A stretch of 64,000 nt of DNA, from assembly GCA_001801425.1 (NCBI GenBank), contig MGXR01000011.1, forward strand, positions 45,109 through 109,108, written 5' to 3'. Position numbers and translations under genes: made by a program. Each line of letters begins with the position of its first letter. The stretch's first letter is position 1. Positions 35,178 to 43,977 of the stretch are shown here, in pieces. The notes under the pieces are model-generated. The model had not been told where the DNA came from. It did not search any database and saw nothing but the letters and a program-made list of their open reading frames with translations. Origin of the DNA: Gammaproteobacteria bacterium RIFCSPHIGHO2_02_FULL_42_43 (GTDB lineage: Bacteria > Pseudomonadota > Gammaproteobacteria > Coxiellales > Coxiellaceae).

Positions 35178-36227
35178 TTAATTGGTATTGTTGACGACTA
35201 GCAGTGGACTTTCCTCAAAAGGAGCTGTGCCATTTGAGTCTGGGCTTTTGCGCAAAGAAAACAGCGCTCCAAATTTCGTGCACACACTGCTGAAATATTC
35301 TTTCCATGAGCCACCATTACCATCACGTGTCATTTCTTTTTCTATTAATTGGAGTCTACGCGCTGCGACTAGTCTCGCGACATCATCAACAGAAGGGTAG
35401 TAGTAAGTCTTGGCCATTCTCATCGACATGATAGCGAAAGGGAGAAGTATTAGCAGAGAAGAGGCAAGTATCTCAAGAAATATCCGCGTTCGTTCCGCGC
35501 TACTTCCGCAAAGAATTTCCGCATCATAATTACGAGGATTACCATCGGAACCGTTACCATTAAAATAAACACCACCCTGTCTCAGAGAACAAATGCGAAA
35601 AGCCAGATAGCGCATACAGCTCGCAATTAAATCATTTTCTGCAGATAGTGAAAATCCGTAATTATCTAAACAGTGTGATGCCGGCAAGTTAAAAAGGTTG
35701 GAACTATTGAAGCAACTGACCGTCGAGTTTTGCGTCACTGCTTCGCAACTCATGTCAGGAGTATGAGGAAGGTCGTCGACAGAAAATGAAACTTGTGGTT
35801 TGAAACCAACCAAAGCTATTTGCAAGAAGATGTTAGTGAGTGCCAATCCAATGCCTAGCAACGCAATGAAAAAAGAGTATGCGCAAGGGGTGAGTTGTTG
35901 TGTTATCCGGATTCCATTGGTTTCGGACGAGTCCATTTTGATCTCGTATTGTGTAACAGCGCCAGAAACTGTGATAGCGTGGTTGTTGCTCGGTAGACTG
36001 CGACGCAGATATAGTTCACGATTAGTGAGAGTTAGTCTGCGAAACATTTTGCAAACTAATTGAGCGTTCTCCAGTCCATCTTTTCTTAGCTGATCTCTTA
36101 GCTGATCTTCGTCTTTTAGTAAAAATTCTAAAATATGACCCCAAACATCCCACACCAGACCACCTGGCCTTGATGCAGAAGTTACGACTGTCAGCGCGAC
36201 ACTGTCTTTTGAACCCGTTCTTCTCAT
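35178..36227 (-). CDS. Membrane protein with N-terminal F-box-like segment (candidate effector)
   Basis: Residues about 24-66 fit an F-box pattern: a Leu/Ile-rich first helix (WGHILEFLL), a variable Asp/Arg-rich insert, then NAQLVCKMFRRLT, the typical end of an F-box. F-boxes recruit host SKP1 and ubiquitin ligases and are used by Legionella effectors. Two membrane spans follow (about 117-140 and 262-285), enclosing a loop with Cys and NxS/T sites. The tail is Ser/Pro-rich and includes a long charged segment. The insertion makes the F-box assignment tentative. No secretion system gene is in view. Confidence 0.55.
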   Translation of the reverse strand: MRRTGSKDSVALTVVTSASRPGGLVWDVWGHILEFLLKDEDQLRDQLRKDGLENAQLVCKMFRRLTLTNRELYLRRSLPSNNHAITVSGAVTQYEIKMDSSETNGIRITQQLTPCAYSFFIALLGIGLALTNIFLQIALVGFKPQVSFSVDDLPHTPDMSCEAVTQNSTVSCFNSSNLFNLPASHCLDNYGFSLSAENDLIASCMRYLAFRICSLRQGGVYFNGNGSDGNPRNYDAEILCGSSAERTRIFLEILASSLLILLPFAIMSMRMAKTYYYPSVDDVARLVAARRLQLIEKEMTRDGNGGSWKEYFSSVCTKFGALFSLRKSPDSNGTAPFEESPLLVVNNTN

Positions 36228-36304
36228 GCTGAAATATTAGAGGAAGCACAACGTGTTGTCATTATTTTCATTGAAATTAATGTTGTGTTAATTCAAACAG
36301 GCTC

Positions 36305-37963
36305 TTACCGCGGCAATGGTAATTTCGACGAATGATCCGGTAAATTGGAATAACCATACATTGATCGAAACTCTAATTTCTCTGCTTTGCCGAGTATATT
36401 GCCATAACTTAGCGATGGCGTGATAGAGGGCCGAATGCGATATATTTCTATTTCTTTTAAGGTATCTAACACAGCAGGAACACGAGAACGTAGCGCCAAC
36501 ACCGTTTGATAGTAATCCGTGAGTTCTTCTTGAGATGGCATCACGGTTTGCGTTGGGAACGATACAGATTTCACGGGCGTGAGTAACGTAATTAAATTGG
36601 TTTGCACTACACTCTTGGTTGTGTTTTTGAAGAACGTGCTGATGATGGGCAGATCGCTCAAAAACGGCGTGCGATTTTCTGTTTTCTCAACACGTGTGTC
36701 ATACAATGTGCTTAACACAACCGTTTGACCGTAAGTGAGATTGACTGTGGTGTTGGTGTTTTCTTTCAGTGTTTGTGCGACTTGGGTGAAAGAGTTAAAT
36801 GCGGTTCCCGCTTTTTGCACCAGAAATTCTCGACCCATATCAATGTCTAAATCAATGGTACCGTTGGGTTGAAAATGCGGCGTTAATTTCATCGTGACGC
36901 CTAATGGAAGTTTTTCAATCGTGCCTGTTTGTGTTCCTTCAATACCGAGAATTAATTGCGTACCTGAAAAATAAGTTGCTTGATGATCGTTTTCTACGGT
37001 GATGGAAGGGCGCGCGACAATCTCACTTTTTTCATCCGCGTCATTAAAAATATTCATATCGTAGGTGACTACGGGCACGGAGATAATGCTCGTTAATTGC
37101 GATGCATAAGGCAGTGTGGGTAACGTGGTGGTTGCACCGTTGGCGGAGTTGACTTGACCCCTGAGTCCTTGCGTACCGGTAGAAGCATTTGAATAGAGTA
37201 GGCCCGGTGTTGTGCCGTTGCCATATTGCATCGTGAGGCCTTTCAGCAAATTCACGCCGCGATTGTTGGTTGCTGTTTCGCGCGATAAAATTAAAACGCC
37301 GTCAATTAACACTTGCTTGGCATTATTTTTTACCGTTGTTTTTTGCGACAGTTGTTTTTTGACAAATGGATTAGATTTGGGTACGGGAATATTTTGAAAT
37401 GCAGCGTTTAATTTATTAGTTAACGGATTGCTGGGATCAATTTGTTGCAAACGTGCCAGCACCACTTTGATTGCGCGTATGTCACCGATGCGATAAGCGG
37501 AATACAAATAATCATTCAGAAATAACGTGACACGATTACCGGTGACTTGATTCGCATTCGCAAACATTTTTTCCGCATAAAAATAATCACCGCGGCCAAC
37601 TGCTAGCACGCCACTGTAAAAATACGGCCACGGATCATCGGGGCAATTGCGTATCGCATTTCGATAACCAACGCGTGCCAATTCCAGCAATTTTTCGCTG
37701 CCGTCTTGTCCTTCGAGTTGATAAGACAATCCATTAAAAAAATTGAGCGTACAGTTGCGGGGATTTTCGCGCAGGCCCAGTGCAAAATATTTTCTTGCGG
37801 CGGGATAATCACTTGCGCGAATTTTTGCGAGCCCCAGATACGCATATCGTTTCACATCGGTTGCCGAAGAAAACACGGGTTCATTTTTTTTGGGATGTGC
37901 GCAACTCATGATGATGCAGGCTACCATCACTGACAACAATCCAAGTAATCGCTGAAATCGCAC
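36305..37963 (-). CDS. TPR-containing secretin-like outer-membrane lipoprotein
   Basis: The N-terminus has a lipobox-like end (IIMSC, Cys21). Residues about 40-180 hold TPR-like helical repeats (ARKYFALGLRENPRNCTLNF). The C-terminal region (about 290-470) is a secretin core, with the signature TPFLSDLPIISTFFK before the last strands and TLKENTNTTVNL earlier. Secretins form outer-membrane pores for type II/III secretion, type IV pili and phage. It stands alone, far from the pil genes, and carries no N1/N3 domains. A role as a stand-alone export channel is an inference. Confidence 0.82.
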   Translation of the reverse strand: MRFQRLLGLLSVMVACIIMSCAHPKKNEPVFSSATDVKRYAYLGLAKIRASDYPAARKYFALGLRENPRNCTLNFFNGLSYQLEGQDGSEKLLELARVGYRNAIRNCPDDPWPYFYSGVLAVGRGDYFYAEKMFANANQVTGNRVTLFLNDYLYSAYRIGDIRAIKVVLARLQQIDPSNPLTNKLNAAFQNIPVPKSNPFVKKQLSQKTTVKNNAKQVLIDGVLILSRETATNNRGVNLLKGLTMQYGNGTTPGLLYSNASTGTQGLRGQVNSANGATTTLPTLPYASQLTSIISVPVVTYDMNIFNDADEKSEIVARPSITVENDHQATYFSGTQLILGIEGTQTGTIEKLPLGVTMKLTPHFQPNGTIDLDIDMGREFLVQKAGTAFNSFTQVAQTLKENTNTTVNLTYGQTVVLSTLYDTRVEKTENRTPFLSDLPIISTFFKNTTKSVVQTNLITLLTPVKSVSFPTQTVMPSQEELTDYYQTVLALRSRVPAVLDTLKEIEIYRIRPSITPSLSYGNILGKAEKLEFRSMYGYSNLPDHSSKLPLPR

Positions 37964-38030
37964 CTCAGCTCCCTAATTACAATGCGTTATTGTATGATGA
38001 TACCAAACAATGCTACCAAAGGAAAAGATA

Positions 38031-38630
38031 ATGAAGAAAAAAGTTTTGTTATTCGCGATTTTTAGCGTTATGTCATCGTTGGCTTTTGCGGATTCGTGTA
38101 AGCCAGAAGCTTTTTTAAAAGATGGAGTGAACTTCGATGCGTTGCAGCAATGTAAATCTGCATTACGTCAATGCCCTAGGGTCGGCCCATTTCCGGATCA
38201 ACACTGTGTTTCGGAGCAGATGAAAAGTAATAACAGTTGTGCTCAGTTCGCTAATCTTTCATCTTTAACTGGTAATAATGCAAGTTTTACTAACGTAAAC
38301 AAGGTTAAAAATTTCACGTTAGTGCAAAATTACGCGCCGGCGGATGGGCAAAGTCGTTATTTTGCGATTGATTCGCAAGGCTGCTTGATTTCAGCTACGA
38401 TAGAGCCGCAAAAAATTGACCCGGCTTTTGCGCAAGACAATTCCAAGAGAACCATGATTACTGTTGCACTCACCAAGCCTATTATTCATCAAGATCCGTC
38501 AGGCCAATCAGTCATGACTGTGCGCTTGGCAGTCAGAGAATGCTTGGCATGCAAAACGCTCAAGCAAACGACGGCGAATTTTATGTTTGATTCGAGTGGA
38601 AAATACCAAGGTGTTAAATTACAGGACTAG
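38031..38630 (+). CDS. Secreted cysteine-rich protein of unknown function
   Basis: Not recognised. A signal peptide (MKKKVLLFAIFSVMSSLAFA) precedes a mature part with about nine Cys, including CLACKT, suggesting disulphides in the periplasm. ATG 38031 has AAAGGAAAA just upstream and is preferred over 38010. It ends three bases before the permease start, so the two are probably co-transcribed, though the functions show no link. Confidence 0.65.
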   Translation: MKKKVLLFAIFSVMSSLAFADSCKPEAFLKDGVNFDALQQCKSALRQCPRVGPFPDQHCVSEQMKSNNSCAQFANLSSLTGNNASFTNVNKVKNFTLVQNYAPADGQSRYFAIDSQGCLISATIEPQKIDPAFAQDNSKRTMITVALTKPIIHQDPSGQSVMTVRLAVRECLACKTLKQTTANFMFDSSGKYQGVKLQD

Positions 38631-38633
38631 ACC

Positions 38634-39938
38634 GTGCAAGTATTATTGAATCGCCTATTTAAATTATCTGAACGTCACGTTGATATCAAAACAGAAAGCA
38701 TCGCAGGTGTATCGACGTTTTTGACGATGGCCTACATTATGTTGGTGAATCCTGCGATTTTATCGCACGCCGGCATGAATGTCGGCGCCGTTTTTGTTGC
38801 CACGTGTTTGGTGACAGCGCTTGCGTGTTTTTTAACGGGCGTGTTGTCGAATTATCCAATTTCCGTGGCCCCCGCGATGGCGATGAATGCATATTTCGCT
38901 TACGTGGTCGTGCAAGGGCTGGGATATTCTTGGCAGACGGGATTGGGTGCGGTTTTTATTGCGGGTGTTCTGTTTTTTTTAATTGTAATTACGCCCATGC
39001 GCCGCTGGTTGCTCGATGCGATTCCGCGATCGATGTCGATGGCAATTGCAGCCGGTCTTGGATTTTTTATTGCGATGTTGGGATTGCGCAATGGCGGATT
39101 GATCGTCAGCGATCCCAACACGTTATTAAAATTAGGTGACGTGCATTCCATCACCGTGTTGTTATTTTTTTTGGGATTTTGTTTGATCGTAGCACTCGAT
39201 TATTTGCGTGTGCGCGCAGCGATGATCATCGGCATCGTCGTCATTACGGTTCTGGGAATTTTGTTCAAACAAGCCCAATTTCACGGGTTTTTTGCGATGC
39301 CGCCGTCGATTGCGCCGACTTTTTTGCAGCTCAATTTTCACGGGCTTTTGTCGCATAATGGATTTTCAGCGGTGTTCGCATTTTTTCTGATTTCATTATT
39401 TGACAGCACCGGTACATTCGTCGGTATTTTGCATCAAGCGGGATTATTTCATTCAACCAAAAAAGATTATGACACGTTGTCGCGCGGTTTGTTGGCGACG
39501 AGTGTGGCGAGCATGGTGGGTGGTGTTTTAGGAACATCGAGTTGCAGTCCGTATTGTGAAAGTGCATCGGGAATTCGCGCGGGTGGTCGCACGGGTTTGA
39601 CGTCTTGTGTGGTGTCGATTTTATTTTTGGTGTGTTTGTTTTTTTCACCACTTGCCAGCACCGTTCCCGCTTTTGCAACGGCGAGCGCTTTATTATTTGT
39701 GGGCTGTTTGATGATGAAAAGTTTCACGCATTTTGATTGGGAAGATATGACGGAAACCATTCCGAGTGTGATCACCGCCATCATGATTCCGCTGTCGTTT
39801 TCGATCGCTGTCGGAATCGGGCTTGGTTTTATTAGTTACGTTCTTATCAAACTTTGCACTGGAAAAATAAAAGACGTGCATCCCGTGCTGGTTGTTTGGG
39901 CTGCGGTGTTTGTCGGATATTTTGTTTCGGGGGTTTAG
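38634..39938 (+). CDS. Guanine/hypoxanthine permease, AzgA-type NCS2
   Basis: Proton-linked purine importer with 12-14 membrane segments. The N-terminal TFLTMAYIMLVNPAIL, APAMAMNAYFAYVV and FLISLFDSTGTFVG motifs are typical of AzgA/GhxP/PbuG. The GTSTVTSYIESAAG motif of the family reads GTSSCSPYCESASG here. The start is GTG 38634, with AGGAC nine bases upstream inside the previous gene, indicating coupling. Purine salvage would suit an intracellular lifestyle. Confidence 0.92.
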   Translation: MQVLLNRLFKLSERHVDIKTESIAGVSTFLTMAYIMLVNPAILSHAGMNVGAVFVATCLVTALACFLTGVLSNYPISVAPAMAMNAYFAYVVVQGLGYSWQTGLGAVFIAGVLFFLIVITPMRRWLLDAIPRSMSMAIAAGLGFFIAMLGLRNGGLIVSDPNTLLKLGDVHSITVLLFFLGFCLIVALDYLRVRAAMIIGIVVITVLGILFKQAQFHGFFAMPPSIAPTFLQLNFHGLLSHNGFSAVFAFFLISLFDSTGTFVGILHQAGLFHSTKKDYDTLSRGLLATSVASMVGGVLGTSSCSPYCESASGIRAGGRTGLTSCVVSILFLVCLFFSPLASTVPAFATASALLFVGCLMMKSFTHFDWEDMTETIPSVITAIMIPLSFSIAVGIGLGFISYVLIKLCTGKIKDVHPVLVVWAAVFVGYFVSGV

Positions 39939-39987
39939 ACCCTAATATCGGTGAAGCGTAGCAGAAAAACTGAAGAGGTAATTTATC

Positions 39988-40236
39988 ATGAGTACATCGA
40001 AGCATAAAAGAATTAAAGCATCTGAATTTGATGTGGCTTTTGATAAAGGTGACGTCAATGAATTTTTGGATTTAAAAAGTATCAAGGGTCGGTTTCCAAC
40101 GCAACGAATTACGATCGACTTTCCAAAAGAAATTTTAGATGCACTGGATTTTGAAGCGGCAAAAATAGGGGTGACCAGAACGTCTCTGATTAAAATGTGG
40201 GTGGCTTTGCAATTGCAAAAGCAAAAAGCGGCGTAG
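39988..40236 (+). CDS. CopG/BrnA-family antitoxin-like protein (orphan)
   Basis: The C-terminal 40 residues form a ribbon-helix-helix motif (QRITIDFPKEILDALDFEAA, then GVTRTSLIKMWVA). The N-terminus (SEFDVAFDKGDV) matches the BrnA/CopG antitoxin pattern. In BrnTA loci the toxin gene lies directly upstream; here a permease gene does. It may be a solitary regulator or a lone survivor of a toxin-antitoxin pair. A GAGG ribosome site precedes the ATG. Confidence 0.82.
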   Translation: MSTSKHKRIKASEFDVAFDKGDVNEFLDLKSIKGRFPTQRITIDFPKEILDALDFEAAKIGVTRTSLIKMWVALQLQKQKAA

Positions 40237-40246
40237 TTAACACATT

Positions 40247-40276
40247 TAATCGGAGCGCGCGTGAGCGAGCGGTTAT
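40247..40276. repeat. REP-like repeat copy
   Basis: ATCGGAGCGCGCGTGAGCGA + GCGGT: a variant of the dispersed motif, sitting between the antitoxin gene and the end of the next, convergent gene. Confidence 0.65.
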
Positions 40277-40749
40277 CTCATCGCAAATACCGCGGTCATT
40301 TTATCCATCGCACAGGCATTGCCGGTACAAATACATTGCACTGCGCCACCTGGTTTGTCTGCATTCACCGTACCTGTGAAAACAACTGTCGCATTTTCTG
40401 TGACACCCTTCGTGTAATGAAAAAGCCCGGGGCAATAGTAATACCAAGTGAGCCCGTTATTTGGCGGCACTTGATCGGTAATCGTTAACGCTGGCATGTT
40501 ATTGAGTGGATTAATTTGCAACGCATGTGTTGTCGGCATTGAGTTGATGGTAAATGCCGGTGGCTCATCAAATTCCCACGGTCGTAGCAAAGCGAATTCA
40601 TGTTTTGAAAAATCTTTAGGAAGGTTGGTTACTTGTGTCGATGCGGTAACGACAACAGACAGTGTGTCATCCTGCGGCGCAGCTTGCAGCGCCCCCGCCA
40701 AAAAAAGACTCGTGATACAGCAAACGTACGTGACCTTCCATGGGTGCAT
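40273..40749 (-). CDS. Secreted protein of unknown function (158 aa)
   Basis: Not recognised. A signal peptide (MHPWKVTYVCCITSLFLAGA...LQA) precedes a 135-residue mature part with three Cys near the C-terminus (CICTGNAC). It is Thr/Pro-rich and probably beta-structured. GGAG precedes ATG 40749. Nothing near it suggests a function. Confidence 0.6.
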   Translation of the reverse strand: MHPWKVTYVCCITSLFLAGALQAAPQDDTLSVVVTASTQVTNLPKDFSKHEFALLRPWEFDEPPAFTINSMPTTHALQINPLNNMPALTITDQVPPNNGLTWYYYCPGLFHYTKGVTENATVVFTGTVNADKPGGAVQCICTGNACAMDKMTAVFAMR

Positions 40750-40820
40750 TGATATACTCCTTTTGTTTTATTTCGGCATTGTGGCACACTTTAGATAGTT
40801 TTGACAAAGGGGTTATAACG

Positions 40821-41603
40821 ATGTGGCATTTGGTTAAGGGTACCGCGAAATATGTCAGTAGTTTTTTTGCTGCGCCGGCGACAAGCGTGAATGAAGGGTG
40901 CGCAACGAGTAGTGATCAATTACATATTTGTTATGCGGATTACATGCTGACCGCCAGCAATAGTCATGTGCGTTTTAGCATTCACAAAAAAAAGAGAGAA
41001 AACGAAAACTCCGAAGAAAAAACGACACAAGTAGAACCGGAAGAAACGACATTGCAGCAATACTTTACTGGGAAACGATATGAATTTTGTGGTATTAAAA
41101 CGGTGACATTGCATCATTTTGATTTTTTAACACATCCGGAATTACTGGACGAAGTGTTGCAATTTATCGATCAAGATTTTGTGTTAGATCAAGCGGAACT
41201 AACGTTGCAACAGCTAGAAAAATTGATTGCAAAACCATATGACTTATCGCGTTCTAATTATCGCATTGTGGATATCGAGCCTGTTAAGGCGCTGCCATTT
41301 GAAAATTACTGCGAGATGTATTTTAAATATCAGCAAGAAAATGGTCTTCAAGCAAGTTTGCATTGCGTTCCAGTCAGTTTTGAAGGCGCAATGGATGTGC
41401 GCATTTACGCAGATGATTTTCTGGTTTGTTGTCATCCCGTTTCGCTGAAGGGAGTTAACATGCGGTGCGAGCAATACACGGCGATGGTTAACAAGGAACG
41501 TTTTGGTAGATCGATTGATTATTCCACGGTTTTAATTGAAGGCGAATTGGTTGATGATTCGTCGATTCCAGTAGCAGAATATCCATCTATGTCTCTACGC
41601 TAA
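40821..41603 (+). CDS. Uncharacterised soluble protein (260 aa)
   Basis: Not recognised. ATG 40821 (MWHLVKGTAKYV) has AAAGGGG upstream and is chosen over the longer open frame from 40740, which overlaps the divergent gene. The N-terminal 50 residues include a Lys/Glu-rich segment, followed by a mixed alpha/beta region with several Cys. There is no signal peptide or membrane segment. It may be a lineage-specific cytoplasmic or translocated protein. Confidence 0.6.
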   Translation: MWHLVKGTAKYVSSFFAAPATSVNEGCATSSDQLHICYADYMLTASNSHVRFSIHKKKRENENSEEKTTQVEPEETTLQQYFTGKRYEFCGIKTVTLHHFDFLTHPELLDEVLQFIDQDFVLDQAELTLQQLEKLIAKPYDLSRSNYRIVDIEPVKALPFENYCEMYFKYQQENGLQASLHCVPVSFEGAMDVRIYADDFLVCCHPVSLKGVNMRCEQYTAMVNKERFGRSIDYSTVLIEGELVDDSSIPVAEYPSMSLR

Positions 41604-41690
41604 AAACAATCCCGGGTGCTAGCTGTGGTGCATTCTTTATGCACTTGCAGCGCATTGGCATCAGGTCATCCCAAAGCTTTAAGTTGGCAA

Positions 41691-41808
41691 AATGACGATG
41701 TTGATGCGATTTTTTGCGAAAATTTAAAACAAAAACGCAGGCGTACTTGATCAGTACGTCGAGTATTTTGTTTTAAATTTTCACGAAAAAGCGCGCAACA
41801 GCGTCATT
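41691..41808. repeat. 118-bp near-perfect palindromic element
   Basis: The left half (AATGACG...AAAATTTAAAACAAAA) pairs with the right half (TTTTGTTTTAAATTTT...CGTCATT) around a centre near GTACTTGATCAGTAC. Mismatches are few. It encodes no protein and lies in the 280-bp gap between 41603 and 41882. It may be a MITE or a dispersed structured repeat. No target duplication was identified. Confidence 0.75.
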
Positions 41809-41881
41809 TCTATCTGGGGGCTGAGTTGTTACGCGCGTTGCTTCGCGCGTGCACTAATTGATTCGGACGCTTTCGTGAGAA

Positions 41882-42328
41882 CTATTTTTCGTCATCTTCA
41901 TGATGCTGCGTCGGAAAGGGATGCGGGTGCATGGGGTCGACGTGTAGCGCTGCATGCGCCTCGTTGGTTTCGCGTTTGATTTCTTCGAGCACATGACGAA
42001 TGCGTTCTTCGTATTCTGCAAGCGCGTCGAGTTCTTCCTCTTCGATTTCTTCCAATGTCAATTCAAAATAATGATGCAAAATGTGCAGTTGCTCGTTGAT
42101 GCGACGCATCGTTTCTTCATGACGTTTTAAAAACTTTTCTTTTTTTTGATTTTCAGATTCAGAAAAATGATGTTGCAATCCTTCCAGATGCAATATTTTT
42201 TGATGCACCTCATGCATCAAGTGCTGTATACGTTCATCTTTTTCGTGATTCTCGAGTGATTCCACGGTTTCATTGTATTTTTCCATTAATTCTTTTAGTT
42301 CTTCTAATTTTTCAGTATTGTCACTCAT
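41882..42328 (-). CDS. Acidic coiled-coil protein (148 aa)
   Basis: Not recognised. Almost the entire protein is a Glu/Lys/His-rich heptad pattern predicted to be coiled coil (residues about 5-120), ending in a His/Pro-rich tail with metal-binding potential. It starts three bases after the zapD stop, in the position where yacG lies in E. coli, but has no YacG zinc motif. Co-transcription with zapD suggests a cell-division or structural partner role, unproven. Confidence 0.6.
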   Translation of the reverse strand: MSDNTEKLEELKELMEKYNETVESLENHEKDERIQHLMHEVHQKILHLEGLQHHFSESENQKKEKFLKRHEETMRRINEQLHILHHYFELTLEEIEEEELDALAEYEERIRHVLEEIKRETNEAHAALHVDPMHPHPFPTQHHEDDEK

Positions 42329-42331
42329 TGA

Positions 42332-43132
42332 TTAAATCCTGCAAACGGCCAATTGGAATTGCACCGTATCTTGCGTTTGTGTTGATCGCCCAGCCCCAAA
42401 GTAACTTGGTTTTAAAAAACGAATGGTGACGCGATGTTTTCCTGCGCCAAATTCTGGATACAAATTCGATTGTGTCGGCAACAACACACGCACCATTTGA
42501 CAAGGTGTTAAAGGATTAAGTGGTTGCAAATAAAATCCGTTGAGTGCTTGGATAGTTTCCAGTGGCGCGCTTTCGCGTGTTACTTGCAAAACCAGTTTGC
42601 TGATATTGCGCAATGGTTCGAATGCTGCCATCCATTCCGCCAAATCTTTTGCTTTTTCTGAAGCTGTTTTATTTTGCCACAATGTGTAAGCGGGCAAACG
42701 AAAATCACACACACCACCCGGATTAGCCAAGTGCGATTGAATTTGATGTAAAAAATCATTTTGCCGCAACATATCACCGATGCGCGCGTGATTGGTATGC
42801 AGATAATGATTGAGCGATTCTAATTCTTTCAATGTTGTTTGCAATCGTTTGGCGTCCACTTGTGCGGATCGCGTAAATTGGTGAAAAGTGTTGGTGTATT
42901 GCGTGAGCGTTTGACTGAGTTTTGATTTTAAATCAGGGCGATCAGTGACATCGATCATTTTCAAGAGCGAATTCATCGCACTTTTGGTTCCGTGTATGGA
43001 CGTGCATTGCGCCGTTTTATCGAACTGATGAAATAAATTTTCAAGTTGTAAGCAAATTCGAATCGACTCATTCAGAGGAATCTCATAAGTGACTAAGTTG
43101 TTTTCCGTTATGGTGCTGATTTCAACCGGCAT
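42332..43132 (-). CDS. zapD: Cell division protein ZapD
   Basis: Cross-links FtsZ filaments at midcell. The sequence follows the ZapD (YacF) family: YEIPLNESIRICLQLENLF at the N-terminus and an HQFTRSAQVDAKRLQTTL-like helical region, then a C-terminal beta domain (TIRFLKPSYFG). ATG 43132 (MPVEISTI) matches known starts; the open frame from 43279 adds 49 basic residues that overlap queF. It belongs to the pilABCD-coaE-queF-zapD operon. Only the coaE-zapD link is shared with E. coli. Confidence 0.88.
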   Translation of the reverse strand: MPVEISTITENNLVTYEIPLNESIRICLQLENLFHQFDKTAQCTSIHGTKSAMNSLLKMIDVTDRPDLKSKLSQTLTQYTNTFHQFTRSAQVDAKRLQTTLKELESLNHYLHTNHARIGDMLRQNDFLHQIQSHLANPGGVCDFRLPAYTLWQNKTASEKAKDLAEWMAAFEPLRNISKLVLQVTRESAPLETIQALNGFYLQPLNPLTPCQMVRVLLPTQSNLYPEFGAGKHRVTIRFLKPSYFGAGRSTQTQDTVQFQLAVCRI

Positions 43133-43179
43133 GGCATGTTCTTTCCTGTGATGACGTTCTCTCATTCTAACACGATGCT

Positions 43180-43959
43180 TTACACGGCGAGAAGTTTGTT
43201 CGTGTAGCGTTCTGGGTGAATAGCAATTCCGCCGCGACGTGTGTAACTGGCCCGAATGGTCAGTTGAGTGCATGCGCATCGCTTTAAAATATCGACAAAG
43301 ATCGTTTCAATACAATGCTCGTGAAACTCAGCATGCTGACGAAATGACACAAGATAGCGCAGCAATCCATCACGCGAGATTTTGGGGCCGGTGTAGGTGA
43401 TGCCGATGGTGGCCCAGTCTGGCTGGTGGGTGACAGGGCAATTGGATTTGAGTAAACGCGAATATAGTGTTTCTGTGATCATCGACCCCGGCGTTACTGT
43501 CAGCAAGTCGGGCGCTGGGAAATAATGTTCGCACGCGATGTCTTGATCATCCAAACAAAAACCTTCGGGTGTCGCATCATTTACTTTATTGTCATTTAAC
43601 ATCACTGTGACGCGAGACTGAGTGGCTGAAGACAGATCACGTTCGATGCAATCCATCACCGCTTTTTCATTTTCAAATGCTGATTGATTGAATGAATTGA
43701 AATACAGTTTCAACGATTTTGATTCAATTAAAAAATCATTGTCAATGGGGAAAAGAATGGTTGCCGTTTTAAAATGCGGCTTACCTTTTTTATTTAGCCA
43801 AGAAATTTCATCTGCATGCCACACATCTCTGCCCTGAAACGGCAGCGGAAAATTAATTCCAATTTTTTCGCGATTCATTTTGCGCGGAATTGGACACAGC
43901 AATGAAGATGTATATGTTGCAACATACGGCGCTTTTTGAATAAGTGGATTGGATATCAT
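43180..43959 (-). CDS. queF: NADPH-dependent 7-cyano-7-deazaguanine reductase
   Basis: Reduces the nitrile of preQ0 to the amine of preQ1 in queuosine tRNA synthesis. The QueF motifs are visible: ESKSLKLYFNSFNQ (NADPH site), LLKSNCPVTHQPDWA with the nucleophilic Cys, and LLRYLVSFRQHAEFHE. The C-terminal YTRRGGIAIHPER is also typical. The 260-residue length is that of the E. coli two-subdomain form. ATG 43959 is preferred to TTG 43977, which touches the coaE stop. It is inserted between coaE and zapD, unlike E. coli. Confidence 0.95.
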   Translation of the reverse strand: MISNPLIQKAPYVATYTSSLLCPIPRKMNREKIGINFPLPFQGRDVWHADEISWLNKKGKPHFKTATILFPIDNDFLIESKSLKLYFNSFNQSAFENEKAVMDCIERDLSSATQSRVTVMLNDNKVNDATPEGFCLDDQDIACEHYFPAPDLLTVTPGSMITETLYSRLLKSNCPVTHQPDWATIGITYTGPKISRDGLLRYLVSFRQHAEFHEHCIETIFVDILKRCACTQLTIRASYTRRGGIAIHPERYTNKLLAV

Positions 43960-43977
43960 GCACGCAATGTTAATCAA

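Noticed and set aside
41882..42328. YacG (gyrase inhibitor)
   Set aside because: Position fits, but no CxxC-CxxxC zinc motif is present.
42332..43279. Longer zapD start at 43279
   Set aside because: The extra 49 basic residues overlap queF and match no ZapD; ATG 43132 is typical.
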